The position numbers and the translations under genes were made by a program. A stretch of 64,000 nt of DNA from Edolisoma coerulescens (lineage: Eukaryota > Chordata > Aves > Passeriformes > Campephagidae). The notes beneath the pieces were generated by a model that was not told the origin of the DNA, made no database searches, and was given only the letters and a program-made list of their open reading frames with translations. The stretch covers positions 371,664-435,663 of the forward strand of contig VWZW01002762.1 in the NCBI GenBank assembly GCA_013397115.1, read 5' to 3'. Of the stretch, positions 9,993 to 22,800 are shown piece by piece (within the stretch, counting starts at the first letter, position 1; each line of letters opens with the position of its first letter).

Positions 9993-12399
9993 AAGCCTGT
10001 TGTTCAGATTCCTAAAATGTTTCAGTGTCTTGTATTTAACTTCAGATGTAAATGTATTGTTTTTGTGTTTGTGTGTGTATATATATATATATATACACAC
10101 ATAAAATGTGCAATGTGAAATGCCATTTTATTTGGGAAGCAATTACATTCTCATTTAGCCATATAATTTAGAATAGATTTACATCAGAATATAATTTAAA
10201 TGTGATCTTGTTTTATGAAATCTCACAAAAAATCCTTCTCCTTTGTATTAATTATCTTTTCTTTCTCCCTCCTCCCTCCTTCAACTGTGCTGGTAACTTT
10301 TAAGTTTGTTAATTGGCAAGTGTGATGAGTGAGAACACAGAATCTGTGTTAAATGATCACAAATCCTGGGCACTTCCCTTGAAGATACACCTTTTCCATA
10401 TGCCTGTGTCATCTCTGTTTACATGATCAACAGACGACAAAGTCTAATTGCTTACTGAGAGATGCTAAAAGTCTTGGTGATGTCACGGATTTATGCTGTG
10501 TTTTTCAGAATTTGCATGATCTAAAAAGGAGGAGGAGAAGAGACTTCATAATGTCTTCCTGAGGTGAACCAAGGTACCAACAAGGAATGGCTGCCAATAC
10601 AAACCAGCCAAATGGATTATTTTGGGTCAGACAAGCACTATAGCTGGGTGGTAAAGAGAATGTTACGCTACAGTAGAAGTTTTTTGCTTATAATATGAGA
10701 CATACAAGATAGCTAATAATTTACAGACATATATTCGTAGGGGTTAAATTATTTGCTGAGGTTTGCTTCTAATTATTTATTCACCTTATCTGGCCACAAG
10801 TCTTTTTTTTCCAACAGCCTGTCCATTTACTTTTTCTTATTTTTTTCCATTGCTTTTTGTAGGATTTCTCTTAACATGGAATAATGGTTAGAGCCATGCT
10901 GAATAAGCATATATGTGGGTAATTTAAAACAGGAGGGTCATGTGAATCAAAGACCAACATATACTGGACGTATATTTTAGCTATGTTTGTATATATATTC
11001 ATGCAGACAGTGGAAACCTGATCAAACGAAAACTTCCATCAAAGTGAATCCTCTTTGAGCATCAAGTGAGCACAAGTAAAATGAGAAGACAACCGTAGAC
11101 TGTAGCAATCAGTGCTCTGTATCAGTGCTCTGGATTATAATGAAGTAAGACCTTGCTCTCCATTCTGTGTGGTAGCTGTCTTCTTTATGCAAAGTGTGCA
11201 CAGAACAAGAGAAAAGCAGCTCAGAATTCTTTTGTTTTAACTCATGGAAGGATAAATAAAAAGTCAGTCATGGATATCTTCATGAAGACAGTACAACTTC
11301 TGCAATCATTTTTTTGCCATAATTATTCTCTGTCTGGGCTTTCTGCTTCAGTTTTAGACACCAGCCTATATTAGAAGTGAATTATATTTCTGGTGTTTCA
11401 TAAGGCTCTGTTTCACTGTTTTGTGTGAAAAATTACTTGTGTGTGGATGTTAGAATTCCCTAAAAATTTAGACATATCCAAAATTCCATGTATTCTAAAT
11501 TTAGTTAAAGAAAAATTACTGCCAAAAAGTCTTATTCAGTAGAATAGTCCCTCATGTAATGTAGCCTTACCCTGTAAATGCTGATTTCCAGAAAAACAAG
11601 ACCTATCAGTGAATGAAAAAAGATCCTTCTGGTTTGCATTCCTGTTTAAGGAAGATAAGAATTAAAAGAAAAACAGTCATTTGGAGAGTGAAAACAGAAT
11701 TTTGTAAACAGACATGTCAGCTTAACATTGCTGCTACCTAAATGGGAAAAGTACGTGATATACCTACACAAAAAATTGCAGGTAAAGATTGGCTTTTTCT
11801 GGCAGTCCTAGAAGATGGCTGAAAGCTATGTAAATGCAGATAGGATGATGCTGAGTCAAACTTAATCAGCCCTGTCATTGACGGTATTTATGCTGTTTCT
11901 GGTTGTCTGAATATGAGCTGTCCCACATTGTGCCATGCATAATCGTGTGCTCTCAAGTTCTACCTCAAGAGGATGGATTTTGTCTACAGCCTCAGATTTA
12001 TGTGCTTAATTGCTCTCTGGAATTGCCTAAGTTTGTTTTGAAGATACAGGTTCTGGTTTTGATGATGGAAGTGTTTTGGATAAACTGACAGTGTCTAAGA
12101 CCTTGAACTGAATCAACCAGAATTTATTATATGTAATGATCAGAAATTTGCTAACTTCTTCTGAAAGTACAACATTCATTACTCTGGCTTTATGAAACTC
12201 CACAGGCAGCTGGTAATTAACACCCTCACCAAGATCAGGACTGATATGTGGGTTGAAGACAAGGCTGGCTTCTAGAAATATCCTCGTGTATCTGTTTTTA
12301 TTGACATGTAAGGAGAAGAGGCATAAACAGATGTGCAGGAAGCAGCCTAGTGATGACTATGAGAAAGGCTAATGGAAAGTCTCATGGAGCTCCCCTTAG
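9993..12399. other. Unique AT-rich DNA with small simple repeats
   Basis: Contains the palindromic microsatellite at about 10058-10102 and a 12-bp direct duplication 'atcagtgctctg' near 11109-11134. Otherwise there is no recognisable gene or element. Confidence 0.5.
10058..10102. repeat. (GT)n(AT)n(AC)n palindromic microsatellite
   Basis: A short GT run passes into an AT run and then an AC run, so the tract at about 10071-10101 is nearly perfectly self-complementary and could extrude as a cruciform. It lies ~70 bp downstream of the LTR at 9224-9992. Confidence 0.9.
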
Positions 12400-12722
12400 C
12401 CTCTTGTCCTGTTGCTGGGCACCGCTGAGCAGAGCCTTCAGATGCTGACACCTCCATTCAGATACTGACAGACATCGATCATATCCCCTCAGTCACCTCT
12501 TCTTGAGGCTCAACAGGCCCAGCTCCCTCAGCCTGTCCTTGTAAGACAGATGCTCCAGTCCCTTAATCATCTTTGTAGCCCTCCATTGGACCTGGTCGCA
12601 GAGCTCCATGTCTCTTATCCTGAGGAGCCCAGAACTAGACAATCCAGATGTGGCCTCACTAGGGATGGGTAGAGTGGCAGGATCACCTCCCTCTACCTGC
12701 TGACAATGCTCTTCCTAGAACC
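12400..12722 (-). mobile_element. CR1 internal 3'-region fragment (reverse strand)
   Basis: On the plus strand the run 'tcacctcttcttgaggctc', 'aacaggcccagctccctcag', 'cctgtccttgtaagacag' and 'gaggagcccagaactagac' is the inverse of the CR1 region just after the RT. The 3' terminus and the RT are both missing. It is a non-coding remnant. Confidence 0.87.
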
Positions 12723-15700
12723 CCTATTATTATAACCCCTGTTATTTCAGGCAAATATTTACTTCTCAGTAACTCAGTTCCTCCATTGTAAAACAAGGAT
12801 GGAAATATCAATCTGACCCATGCAGGGCTGCACAAAGTCTCAGAGATGCTGCAGACCCAGCATAACAGGAGAGAAAGCATGACTCATCTTGGAAACGTCC
12901 ATAAAAGACAGGGTGGTTATGGTTTCTATATGAGAGCTCCACAATACCTAACCTCAGCAACCTTATTTAGGCACCCTGGTTAGATACTGTAACCCCCAGA
13001 TTCTACTCCCAGCTAGTGGAGAAAAAAGCTGCTTCCAAAGGGCAGTTAAGAACACATCAGTGAAGCTCACACCCTGAATTGTCACAGGAGAAGTTGTTAA
13101 TTACACATAAATGCTATTAAAATAACTTCCTAAGATGTGTGCACTTTGCATTTGTACATCAATATGCTACAAGTTAATACCTACCCCAGGGTTTCCTTAC
13201 AATGTGGCTACTACACTAGTCTTCCCTCTTCCCCAAAGACTGCCTTATATTTGACACCAATAAGAGATTTGTACGGCTGTGCAAAAAAACAGGCACATTT
13301 TTAACTACAGAGTTTTCCCCAGACATTTGGATTCATCATGAAATTTTACATTGCTTCAGTTGAGAACATCAAAAATATTCAAACTAACCAAAATAAGATA
13401 AATATCAGGAAAACACAAGGAACTGGATAAAATGGTTTTAGCACAGTAGCATTTTGGGGCTCCCTGAGTTCTATTATGTATTTTCTGAAGCATGGCATCT
13501 AAATTTCTTGCACTTGTTCAGGGCTTTCAGAGGGCCCTTGGTGATACATGAGGGATTTCTGTAAACAGCTAACATGAACACTGAAGGAAGAATAGAGCCC
13601 TTTAGTTCCCTTCTGTCTGCTTAAATCTTCAGATGTTCTGAGCTGCCTTTTGATATTCTTCAGAAATGTAGCTGGAGTATGGTTGAGAATTTCAGTGTGA
13701 TAATCCCACGTTGCTAGTGATATTATAAGTAATATTAAATGTCAAAAATAACAAAAGACAGACTGTCTTTTTTTTTTTTCCATTCCAGTCAAAGAAATAG
13801 TCATTCAAGTTATTCAAAGCAGCAGCATATTTCACAGGTTGTGGTAGAAATCTAACATCAGTGCTTCTTAATTTTTTTTTTTTTGCATGCAGTCAGACTT
13901 AGCTGATTTGTACTTATTTTATACATATGTCAGGGCCACCAAAGGAAGTAAGTGCTAACCTATCTCAGTATGTGCCTTGACAGAAAATATTATAGGTCAC
14001 AGAATCCAAAGCTACTGGCCACCCACTGTGTTGCATTTATTATTGGGAAGCCTCACATGAAAGCTGCCATTCTCACCAAGTCTGTGCACAGAGACCCAGT
14101 AGTAGCTGTCACTCTTGGAGAAGTCAATTTGTATTGAAACTACAGAAAATACAAATAACAAACAAGTTTCTGGAGTGCCAAATAATGGACTAGTTAGGGC
14201 ACTTTATAAACTATTCTTATCCACATTGAGTTGGAATGAAATTCTGTGATGTGACAAAGGGTTTATGAGCCATGTGGGGCTTTTATTTTTTTTGTCTTTT
14301 TTTCCTTTTTTTTTTTTCAGTTAGTGCAGTCTTATTTGAATTGGTAGTGGGTGAGAAGGTTGGAACAAGAGTTAAAGCTAGCCAAAAAGGTATCAGCAAG
14401 GCAGCTGAGCAATGATGGCTGGAGTTATGGCTGTTTTGAGCTTTGCACTTTTGGAAGGCATTCAACTGCCTTCTGAATTAAAAATCTAGAAAAATGTAGG
14501 CAGAAGATAGACAAGGAGCTGGGTATAAGAGAAAGCTGATGAAATAAAGATCAGATCTTATTTACGTTGTGTCTAGAACTGAGTTCTTAGTTCAGTGTTT
14601 TCTTATTTCCTGGTCTACTTTGATATGTAATAAAACCCACATCTTTTCAGAATGCTGCTAAAAGCATCCTGGCATGGCTTTCCGGTAGATTTTTTTTTCA
14701 GGGTTCTGCAAACCTTCATTTTAGATACAAACACAGAGGGCCTGTCAAGTGCTAAGATCTAAAGTAGAACCAAGCATCCCCCTTCCATCAAAAATATTAT
14801 TGACCAGAAAATGATTTAAACCAAAAATATTAATTAATTCTGTTGGATTTGGCAAGCCTTTATAGGTAATCAAAACAACATAAAAAAGGGAAAATTTCTC
14901 TTCAGAAAAATCTGCATTATTTCAGTCTCTTCGAAAGAAAACATCTTAGTTTTGCCAAGTGAGAGATTTGAATATTGTCTTTTGAAACAGATTTTTAGAA
15001 AGGGTTTTGTAAAATATCACACAAACCAAAATATTTTGGCTGACTCACTTTCTTCTCCGGTCTCTTGAGCAAATTGACAATGTTTATTTCAAGCAGATCT
15101 TTTTCCTTTTCTTTTCTTTTTTTTCCTCTTTCCCAGTTTTGAGCAATGTTAAATCAACTTCAATACATGTAGCTCTGCACTAAGATACCTCATAAACACT
15201 TCCTGCTCTCAGTGTTTTATAATGGTTTTCCTGTTTTAGTGCTGGCACTTTGACCCTTTGCAGTTTGCAGTGACAGGGTTAATTTTTCAGTTCAGGGCAA
15301 CAAGGACTTGTGTGACGTGGCTTAAGCTATAATCAGACCTACCAACGAGGCTCCAGGTCTCCAACAGCACATTTGTCTGGGGCTGACTGGATGTAAGATG
15401 CAAATATCCAGAGCACAAATGTACTGTTACCATGAAGACCCTAACCCAAATCCCAAAGCAGCGTACTTTTCTCCACTTACCACTTTTGGTATTTAACTGC
15501 AATATTTTCTAGATGCTTATCTGTTGTTTTCCACCACTATATCTATTCACCTCGAGTGGCTGCAGAGATTCATTCTTCCCTTTCAGACAAAGGCCTAGTC
15601 TAGTCAACAATTAATGAAGTATAGCAAGCACTGTTGGCTTTTCTTGCTGAGCATGTGGGTGTCAGGACTACGGAAGCAGGCTGGCTAGCAGGGGCTTTGG

Positions 15701-18700
15701 GACTAGGAGTAACAGGGATGCTGGTGAAGTATTCATGCTTGGGGCTGCCATCAAAAACTGGTCAGAGCTGCACAGGGATTGGAAGGGCAAAAATGGGATC
15801 AAAGTAATGAATCAATGAATCACTCCAGAATCTGAAAGCCTAGTCAACTCGACCCAGAGGAACTCTTATCTTGAGTTTGACTATATCTCTTAATGATATC
15901 GGGAGAGGTTTGATCTTCTTGGTGGCCTTGTCTGAGGTCTCCCTTACAAGTTATTAGACTAGTTGGCAAGTCCTTCCAGGAAAACTGAGACATGAAATCT
16001 GTAGCATTTTGTCCTGCTAATAGAGATTACCCTGCAGATGGCAAAATTTTGTACTTTAAGTGGTTGAGCTGGTTTAGGTCATGGCTTGCTTTTGGCTAGA
16101 GACTTTCAACAAATCTGTTTAATTCAGTATAGGCAGTATACTGTTCCCGTGGTAAGGACAAAACTGTCCATCTCTCTCTCTCAAACAATGGTGATCTAAA
16201 CATAATCAATTTTAAACACCTGTCTTCTTTATGTAAGAAGTGTGTTTCAAAACACCACCATGTGTAGTGGCTGGACAGGACATGAAGGAGTTTACTGGTA
16301 TATGAGAGTGAATTTCTGAATTGTATCCCTGGTGTCTTTGTGCTGATATCATTAGGAGTTTGGCTGGGCTATTCCCTGGCATCGTGCATATGCATAGAAA
16401 CAGTCCTGAGGTACAAAGGTGTAATGCTTTGTGTTAAATTTGCATGTGTGATTAACATGCCAACCAATAAGAATGCTATTAACTTTGAGGGCACTCAAGA
16501 AAGGATACAGATGTAAAATATTGTAACATTTGTATTCCGGAGGTCACTTGATCCATCCAACTTTTTTTTTCGGCATTCATGGGATTCAGACTTTTCTGGC
16601 TCCCTCCTCTATTCATCCTGCATCTCAGGGAGGTCATGGTTACAGCAAAATCTGCTGCAGTGAAGAGCAGCTGAGAGAGATTCCTTGCCTGCATGTTGTT
16701 GAGAGGAAGCTCTATGTTGACATCAATGAATTTCCATATGTGGAAAATCTGATATGGAGCTGGCTTAGGTGTTCTTGCACTGTGTTGGCCATTGCTCAGG
16801 CACAACTATGAACTGGGCATCAAGGCTTAGCATTCCTACCACCTTGCTTTGCCAGGACTGAATTTGAGTGCTTGAAGATATTGGCTTCTTTTGGTATAGT
16901 CACAAATGCAAGCAGCATGTCCACTAAGAACACAAAATACTTAGTGATAGTAACCCGAAAAGGGTGGGTGGCTTATGCAACAACCCTCCCCCAAATTAAT
17001 GTTGTATAATGAATCTTGTATAATGAATCTCCTCTTCTGCTTTTCTCTCCAACTAAGCTATGAATATCTTGAATTTCTAGAAATAAAAAATTAAAAATCC
17101 CTGGTCACCCCTGCAGTGCTAAAAAAATCTTTCTTTATCCTTTAAGCTATCAAGTTCCAGCTGTTCTCAGAGTTCACTGATGTGTCAGGAAGGAATTGCT
17201 TTAATACTTTCATGAAGAAATATTTGCTCACACAGACTGTTAAGCTTTGACTGTTGTTCAGGGGACATTGTCTCTTTACCACCACTGGCTGTTTCTCTAG
17301 CTCTTAAGCAGTACACTTTGCTGCCCACTGTGAGCCATCCTTTCCCAGCCAAAATGGTCGTGTGTGATTTTCACATTCAGAGCCACGACTGCCAAAGTCG
17401 GATCATACCCTCATGACCCATATAAAATCTGTTATCAATTTCCTCTTGCTATGAAATATAAATTATTAATAGACCTTAAGTCTGTTACACCAACTATTTA
17501 AAGTAATGATTTTTTTCCCTTAAACAGTAGAAGCAAAGACATTACAGCGATTATTTTTATTCTGCAACATAAGTGGATTAGATTTATCACTGTTGGTTCA
17601 GGTTCCACAATATTGTAGATTTATTTATTATTAGCTTGGGTTATAAAAGGGAAAGAGGTGTCCAAAATCCTTCCACACACATCTGTTAGATTAGAACATG
17701 GGAGCTCTGGTGCTTGCTTTTTACTCCTTTGCCTGCTTCATTGCACTCAGGCTGGAGAGTCAGAACAGTTCTGGCAGCAGAGTACAACCACTGTTCACAG
17801 AGTGAATCATGTCAGGCAAGCACATAACTGACTGTGTGGTTATGTCCTAACATAAAAATAAATGTGAGTATAGATGCTACAGAGACATTTACCAAAGCCT
17901 TTTTTACAGAGATATGCAAATATGCATGTCCTGCTCCTCGTAAGAACTAACAAATGTGTTGGGCTCTTTAACAGTTTAACCAAAACTTTTTTATTTTTTT
18001 ACTTTTAGGATGGTGGGTTGGGCTTCAGTGTCTTCTGCCATGGGAGAAGGAGAGGTGGAGGGGCGAGACTGAGCTGGGATGCTGGGGAAGACACTGAAGG
18101 ATTGGACTTGCTGTCCCTGCTGCAGACAAATGCTTTGGGGTAATAATTGCTGTAGTTTCTGTTCATTCTTCTCCTCCCTGTAGCAATAACTTGTACCCTG
18201 ACCCCTCCCCAGGATCATCAATGTGATCTGGTTGCCCAAGGGCCTGGTCTGAGCAGCAGAGAGAGGAGATCCCTGGACTGCTCTGCTGCCTCAGCAACTC
18301 CTCACGCCTCGAGCTGCTAAATGGTGACCTATTCATCCGGCTTGAGGATGGCCTGGTGGGTGCTGGCAGGTTCAGAAAGACGGGACATGGCAGCTGGAAG
18401 CAGTAAGATGTGCTATTTCTACCTCTCTGCTACTACTGTACGCTCTCCCAATGGGGATCCCACAAGTAGACACAGGTCTTCAAGACTAAGCTCTGCATAT
18501 CGTGAGGGAGCTGAATGACTGAACTAAAATTGTGTGTTTGCATTTTACTTTGTTAATCAAACACTTTTTCTCAAAAGAAATAGGATTTTCTCTGGAAGCC
18601 AGAGCAAAGCTTGATTGAGTAGTGCATTTATATTAAGTTTAACTGGCTAGTCTTAGCAGTCTCATAGGATGTATTTTTAATTTCCTGCCCAAAATTTCTG

Positions 18701-19201
18701 TGTGATGTGTGGCATGTTTTTAAGCAGAAGATATTTTCACAGAAGATGCACTGGTGCTTCACAATGAGCATACATCTGATTTGCAAAGTACCTTGAGATC
18801 CTCTACATTCCTCATGGGAAATATTGTCTCTGGCTTGCATTTCTCTAAGGTTGGTGGATTCATTAAAAATCCAGGGAAGTTCTACATAATGATTTTGTAG
18901 TAATGACTGCTGGTTTTCCTAACTTTTTGGAATGTCAGTTAATTCTTGCCTCATGACAGGTCAGTTCTTTCACACCAGAGTTCTCCATCATTGGGTTGAC
19001 ATCCAAGCCTTGACACTCTGCTATTTAAAAAAGTGTCTAAAATACCATACGTAATTATTTTCAAAGTCATACAGTCATTTTTTTGCTATCAAGAGATCCT
19101 ATGAATTTTACCTACTATAGGCACAAGACATAATAATCAGAACAAAATTCTCTGGGTTTTTGTATAGTAACTTCTTTGTTCTTCTTTTTTTTTGTAAACA
19201 G
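12723..19201. other. Unique AT-rich DNA, no gene recognised
   Basis: Over 6 kb without an identifiable transposon. Open frames at 16479-16811 (both strands) and 17991-18239 have no recognisable domain and no coherent exon structure. A small direct duplication ('tgtataatgaatc') lies near 17003-17030. The low repeat content may mean retained functional non-coding sequence, but that cannot be judged without alignments. Confidence 0.45.
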
Positions 19202-19292
19202 GAAAAAACCCCCGCAGCAGCATCACTTTAAAAACGATCCGCTTTCAACTTTGAACTACAATTCATGGATCAGCAGGAACACGTTATGGTGA
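19202..19292 (+). CDS. Candidate terminal coding exon (29 codons plus stop), unidentified
   Basis: A strong splice acceptor precedes this stretch: a pyrimidine tract at 19171-19193 ending in CAG at 19199-19201. If one base completes a split codon, the frame from 19203 reads 29 codons to TGA at 19290-19292. The peptide starts KKPPQQHH and ends SRNTLW. Its composition is varied and hydrophilic, like the cytoplasmic C-terminus of a membrane protein. Downstream sequence looks like a 3' UTR, with an AATAAA at 19814-19819. I do not recognise the protein and found no convincing upstream exon within the window. A 29-codon open frame is easily due to chance, and the other two frames stop even earlier. 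Confidence 0.22.
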
Positions 19293-19840
19293 AGTGTTGA
19301 TAAACATTGTACATGATCTACTGGCTGCATTTAACTCTACAGCTGATTTTTCTTAAATTTGGGGGAAAAACTTAATGTTTTACAACTATATTTCTATGGA
19401 CAATGATTTGTCCTTTCAGTATTATGCACTTTCATTGGAAGTGCAGTGAACACTTTACAAACCTGTGGAGTACATGGTAATTTTAACGAGTACTTTTACA
19501 TGAAGACATTGAGTCACACCACATGCAAATTTAAACCTGGATGTGAAAGAGTCTCTGATGGAGCTGTGAACAGAGTCCTGGGGCTCTCATTTCTCATTGA
19601 CAACACATCATACTGGACTACAATCAGTTTTGCTGCCTTTAGTATGCATTCCACATCCTCAGCATGGCATGGCATCTCTGATGTATAGCTTAAATCTTCC
19701 AAGCAAATATTTATGTAAGAAACATTAGCAATTTAACTGTGATTCTGAGAGAAATAGTAGTTTGGGTTCCTATTTCCTTACAAAAAGGGAAGGACCAAAC
19801 TCTTACTGGATTAAATAAAAACCCACTTTCTCCTTTGGGT
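19293..19840 (+). other. Possible 3' UTR of the candidate exon
   Basis: AT-rich non-coding stretch from the TGA to just past an AATAAA at 19814-19819. It is called only as a companion to the candidate exon. If that exon is not real, this is unique intergenic DNA. Confidence 0.2.
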
Positions 19841-22800
19841 TTATGCTGTTGTCTGGAAAGAATTCATACAGGGATTTGGCCTGTTTTCTGAATCACGAGC
19901 TTCTTTGAGGTTTACGTATTGCTCCTGTTCCACCCTCCTCTCAGCTAAGTTGAACCTTGATTTCCATTATGCCTTTCATCTTCCTGAACAAATAGCAGTT
20001 GCTTCTGTTGTCCTCTGTAGTTTTCCCACCTGATTTCTCTCTGTCTTGAGCAGCTGAGAAAACTGGATATGCCATTTCTAATTCACCAGGGGTCTCATTG
20101 TAACTGTACTCAACCATTTCCCTTAGTTGTTTTGTAAACAAAAACTTCCTTTGCCCTATCTTCCTTTATGTCATTCTGTATTAAAGACTCTAATTCTTCT
20201 TTCATTTACAATATGATATATGCTCCATATCTGCAGTACTTTCATAGTTTCTCCAATACCTGGAGGCATCTTCAATACAACCTTTGTAGCAGGTACATCT
20301 CTTTGCTGTGCTGCTCTTTAATTTCCCGTTGTCTTCTGGGACACATAGAGGCCTCTTTCTGCAGTTCCTCCATTGTCACACCCTTCTCTCTGTGACTTTG
20401 CAGCAAGAATTCCTATTTATTTTGCTGGATGAATGGAGTTCTTACTACAATGGATATTGCAACGCCTGCTCTTTCAGCCCAAAATTCCACAGACCCATGA
20501 GAAAAGCAAATTGGTTTATGCATATGCTTAACAACTATTGCAACATACCACACATATCACAAAATGTGATTTCGAAGTGCATAAGGGTTTTCAGAGGTGG
20601 ATGTTTACTAGTGCTGGAGGCTGGACAGCCCAAGCTGCAGGTTTGGTTCCATCAGTGTTTCTTCTTCCTGTACCAAGTGCTCTGCACTGAAGCTGAATGC
20701 ACTCAAAGAGCCAGCACTAGTGCCTGTGGGCTTATCTTTCCTGCTTGGGGGAAACTAGGACATTACATTAGTTTAGCCTCTCTTAGCTAAGCCTAACCTC
20801 CAAAATCACAAATTGAATGTATTAGAAAACTAGCAAGGTATTTATTCCGTTTGTGATACTCACGTGGCCCTGTGGGTTCTGCTCTCTCCTTCACATATTG
20901 CACAGTGCCTGGTTTTGGACAGTAAACTCTGCTGGGAAGAGTATCCTGGTATGCAGATAAGGGTCAAGAGGAGAAGAAAAGGGTTCCACTCCTATCTCTT
21001 TCTTTGACACCACCACCAACCATCCAATAATAGTTTTTATATCACTCCTTGGCCATGCAAGAGTCCAAAGCTTTTAAAGATAAACGTTATGCTGAGATAA
21101 AGTGTTATAGTCAGTTGTTTTGTGTTTAAAGATCCTATCATTATCAAAAATATCATAAAGTATGATTTCTCTGTTGGTCTTTTGGATTGTTAATAGGATA
21201 AAATTTTAACAGTATAGATTCTTCCACCTTTTACGGGTCTCAAAAGCTCTGCAAACAACATACAGGAATTGCTTCATTCTGTGCAGAGTTCCAGTCATCT
21301 CCAGACTAAAATACAGCAAAGATTTACCATTTCTATATAAATGTTTAGAAAGAATATTATGACAAATGTCATTTGCAGTAGAACTGCAAGGGGGACTTTG
21401 GTCTGCAGGATGTAAATTTCTGGTTGGAAAGTGATGAGGATAGCTGAGCAGTCTCCTAAAACTGTAGCATGGGATTGTCTGTGCTTCTGAGCTCATTGCA
21501 TCTTGTCCAGGAGCAGTGTCCTCCAGCATCATGCTGCTGTTTCTACTCAGCTCTGACTCAGAAAGCAGAATGTCACCTTTCGAGTCACAGGTGTCCTCTG
21601 TCTTCTTTGGTTTCACTGGAAATTTTTAATGCATGCAGAGGGACCACAGTTGGTCCCAATTGCTTTGTGAATGAACCTAATGCACGATTTACCAGGCAGA
21701 AGCAGGACAGGATTGTGTCTGCAAGACTCCCCTTTCAAAGCAGACCTCTCTACAGCCTGAGCCACTGTCCCCACACTCATCAACTTTCCTCTTAAGGACC
21801 TGAGCTACTAGCTTTAATTTAGGTGGTGTGGAACATATTGCTGCTCGGCAACTCACTGAAAGCTGTGATCTACTGTCATTATTTCATTTCAGTGCCTCAT
21901 CGGCTCCTGATGTGCTGGCTGATACACTAATAATGTTTTTCACATGCATTTATCACTCCCAGGCTTCATGCAAACATTACGGGGATTGCAGCTTGTTTGC
22001 AAACCAGGTAGAAAGGCTGAGGCTGGGCTTCACAAGCAGAGACTGCTGCAAAGAAGGATTTAATCTCAGCCACAGGCTGAAACCATGACTGTTAGGTTAG
22101 ATATGTAAAAGGTCAGTGCTTTTGAGATGAAGGTTGTGGCCAAATGACAAGTCATGTATATGTGCAGAGAGGGATCCTAGGGAACTTAGGGACTTGTATA
22201 CATTGGCTGCTGAAACCCAAGGCCATTATTGATTGTTAATGTAAATTCACTCATTTTACAGCTTTGAACAGGAAGTGTTGTTTTATAAAATACTAAATTT
22301 TAATCATTTGACCTAAAATCTCTCTCACTGTCAATGAATGCTAGATTCGGTGGATAATTACACTAATTTATTTCCAATAAATTTCAAATTAAAATTATAT
22401 ACTGTGGAAAGACTTGATTGAAAATCTTGCTGTTTTGTGCTCATTTGAAAACTTGTTTGCAATTAGTCAAGCTGTCAGATACCCAGGGAATGTGTTTGTT
22501 TATTTATTTATTTTTACTGAGGAGTGGGTGGGAAGGAAAGATATTTCTGTAAGCATGTGGAAAAGCCTGTGGTAATCCTTTTGTGCAGAACATTTCAGAT
22601 CATAGTTCACCATGAGATAGCTCTTATTTTTTGCTTTAGTATGTTGTTTTCCAGTGGTACTAGTGTTAATCACAGGCTATTTAGTAGGTGCATGTGCTAA
22701 AAAAAGAAATCAAGTGCCTGAAAGTAGATGCAATCTTTAAATCCTTCCTCCCATCGTTCCCTCCCCAGACCTGTGAGGATGGACCTTACTTCTTCGTGTC

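Noticed and set aside
9687..10100. 137-codon frame on the minus strand
   Set aside because: Begins in the TA/TG microsatellite and reads back through the LTR; no domain.
21206..21616. 136-codon frame on the minus strand
   Set aside because: No domain or splice structure recognised; polar low-information sequence typical of a chance frame.
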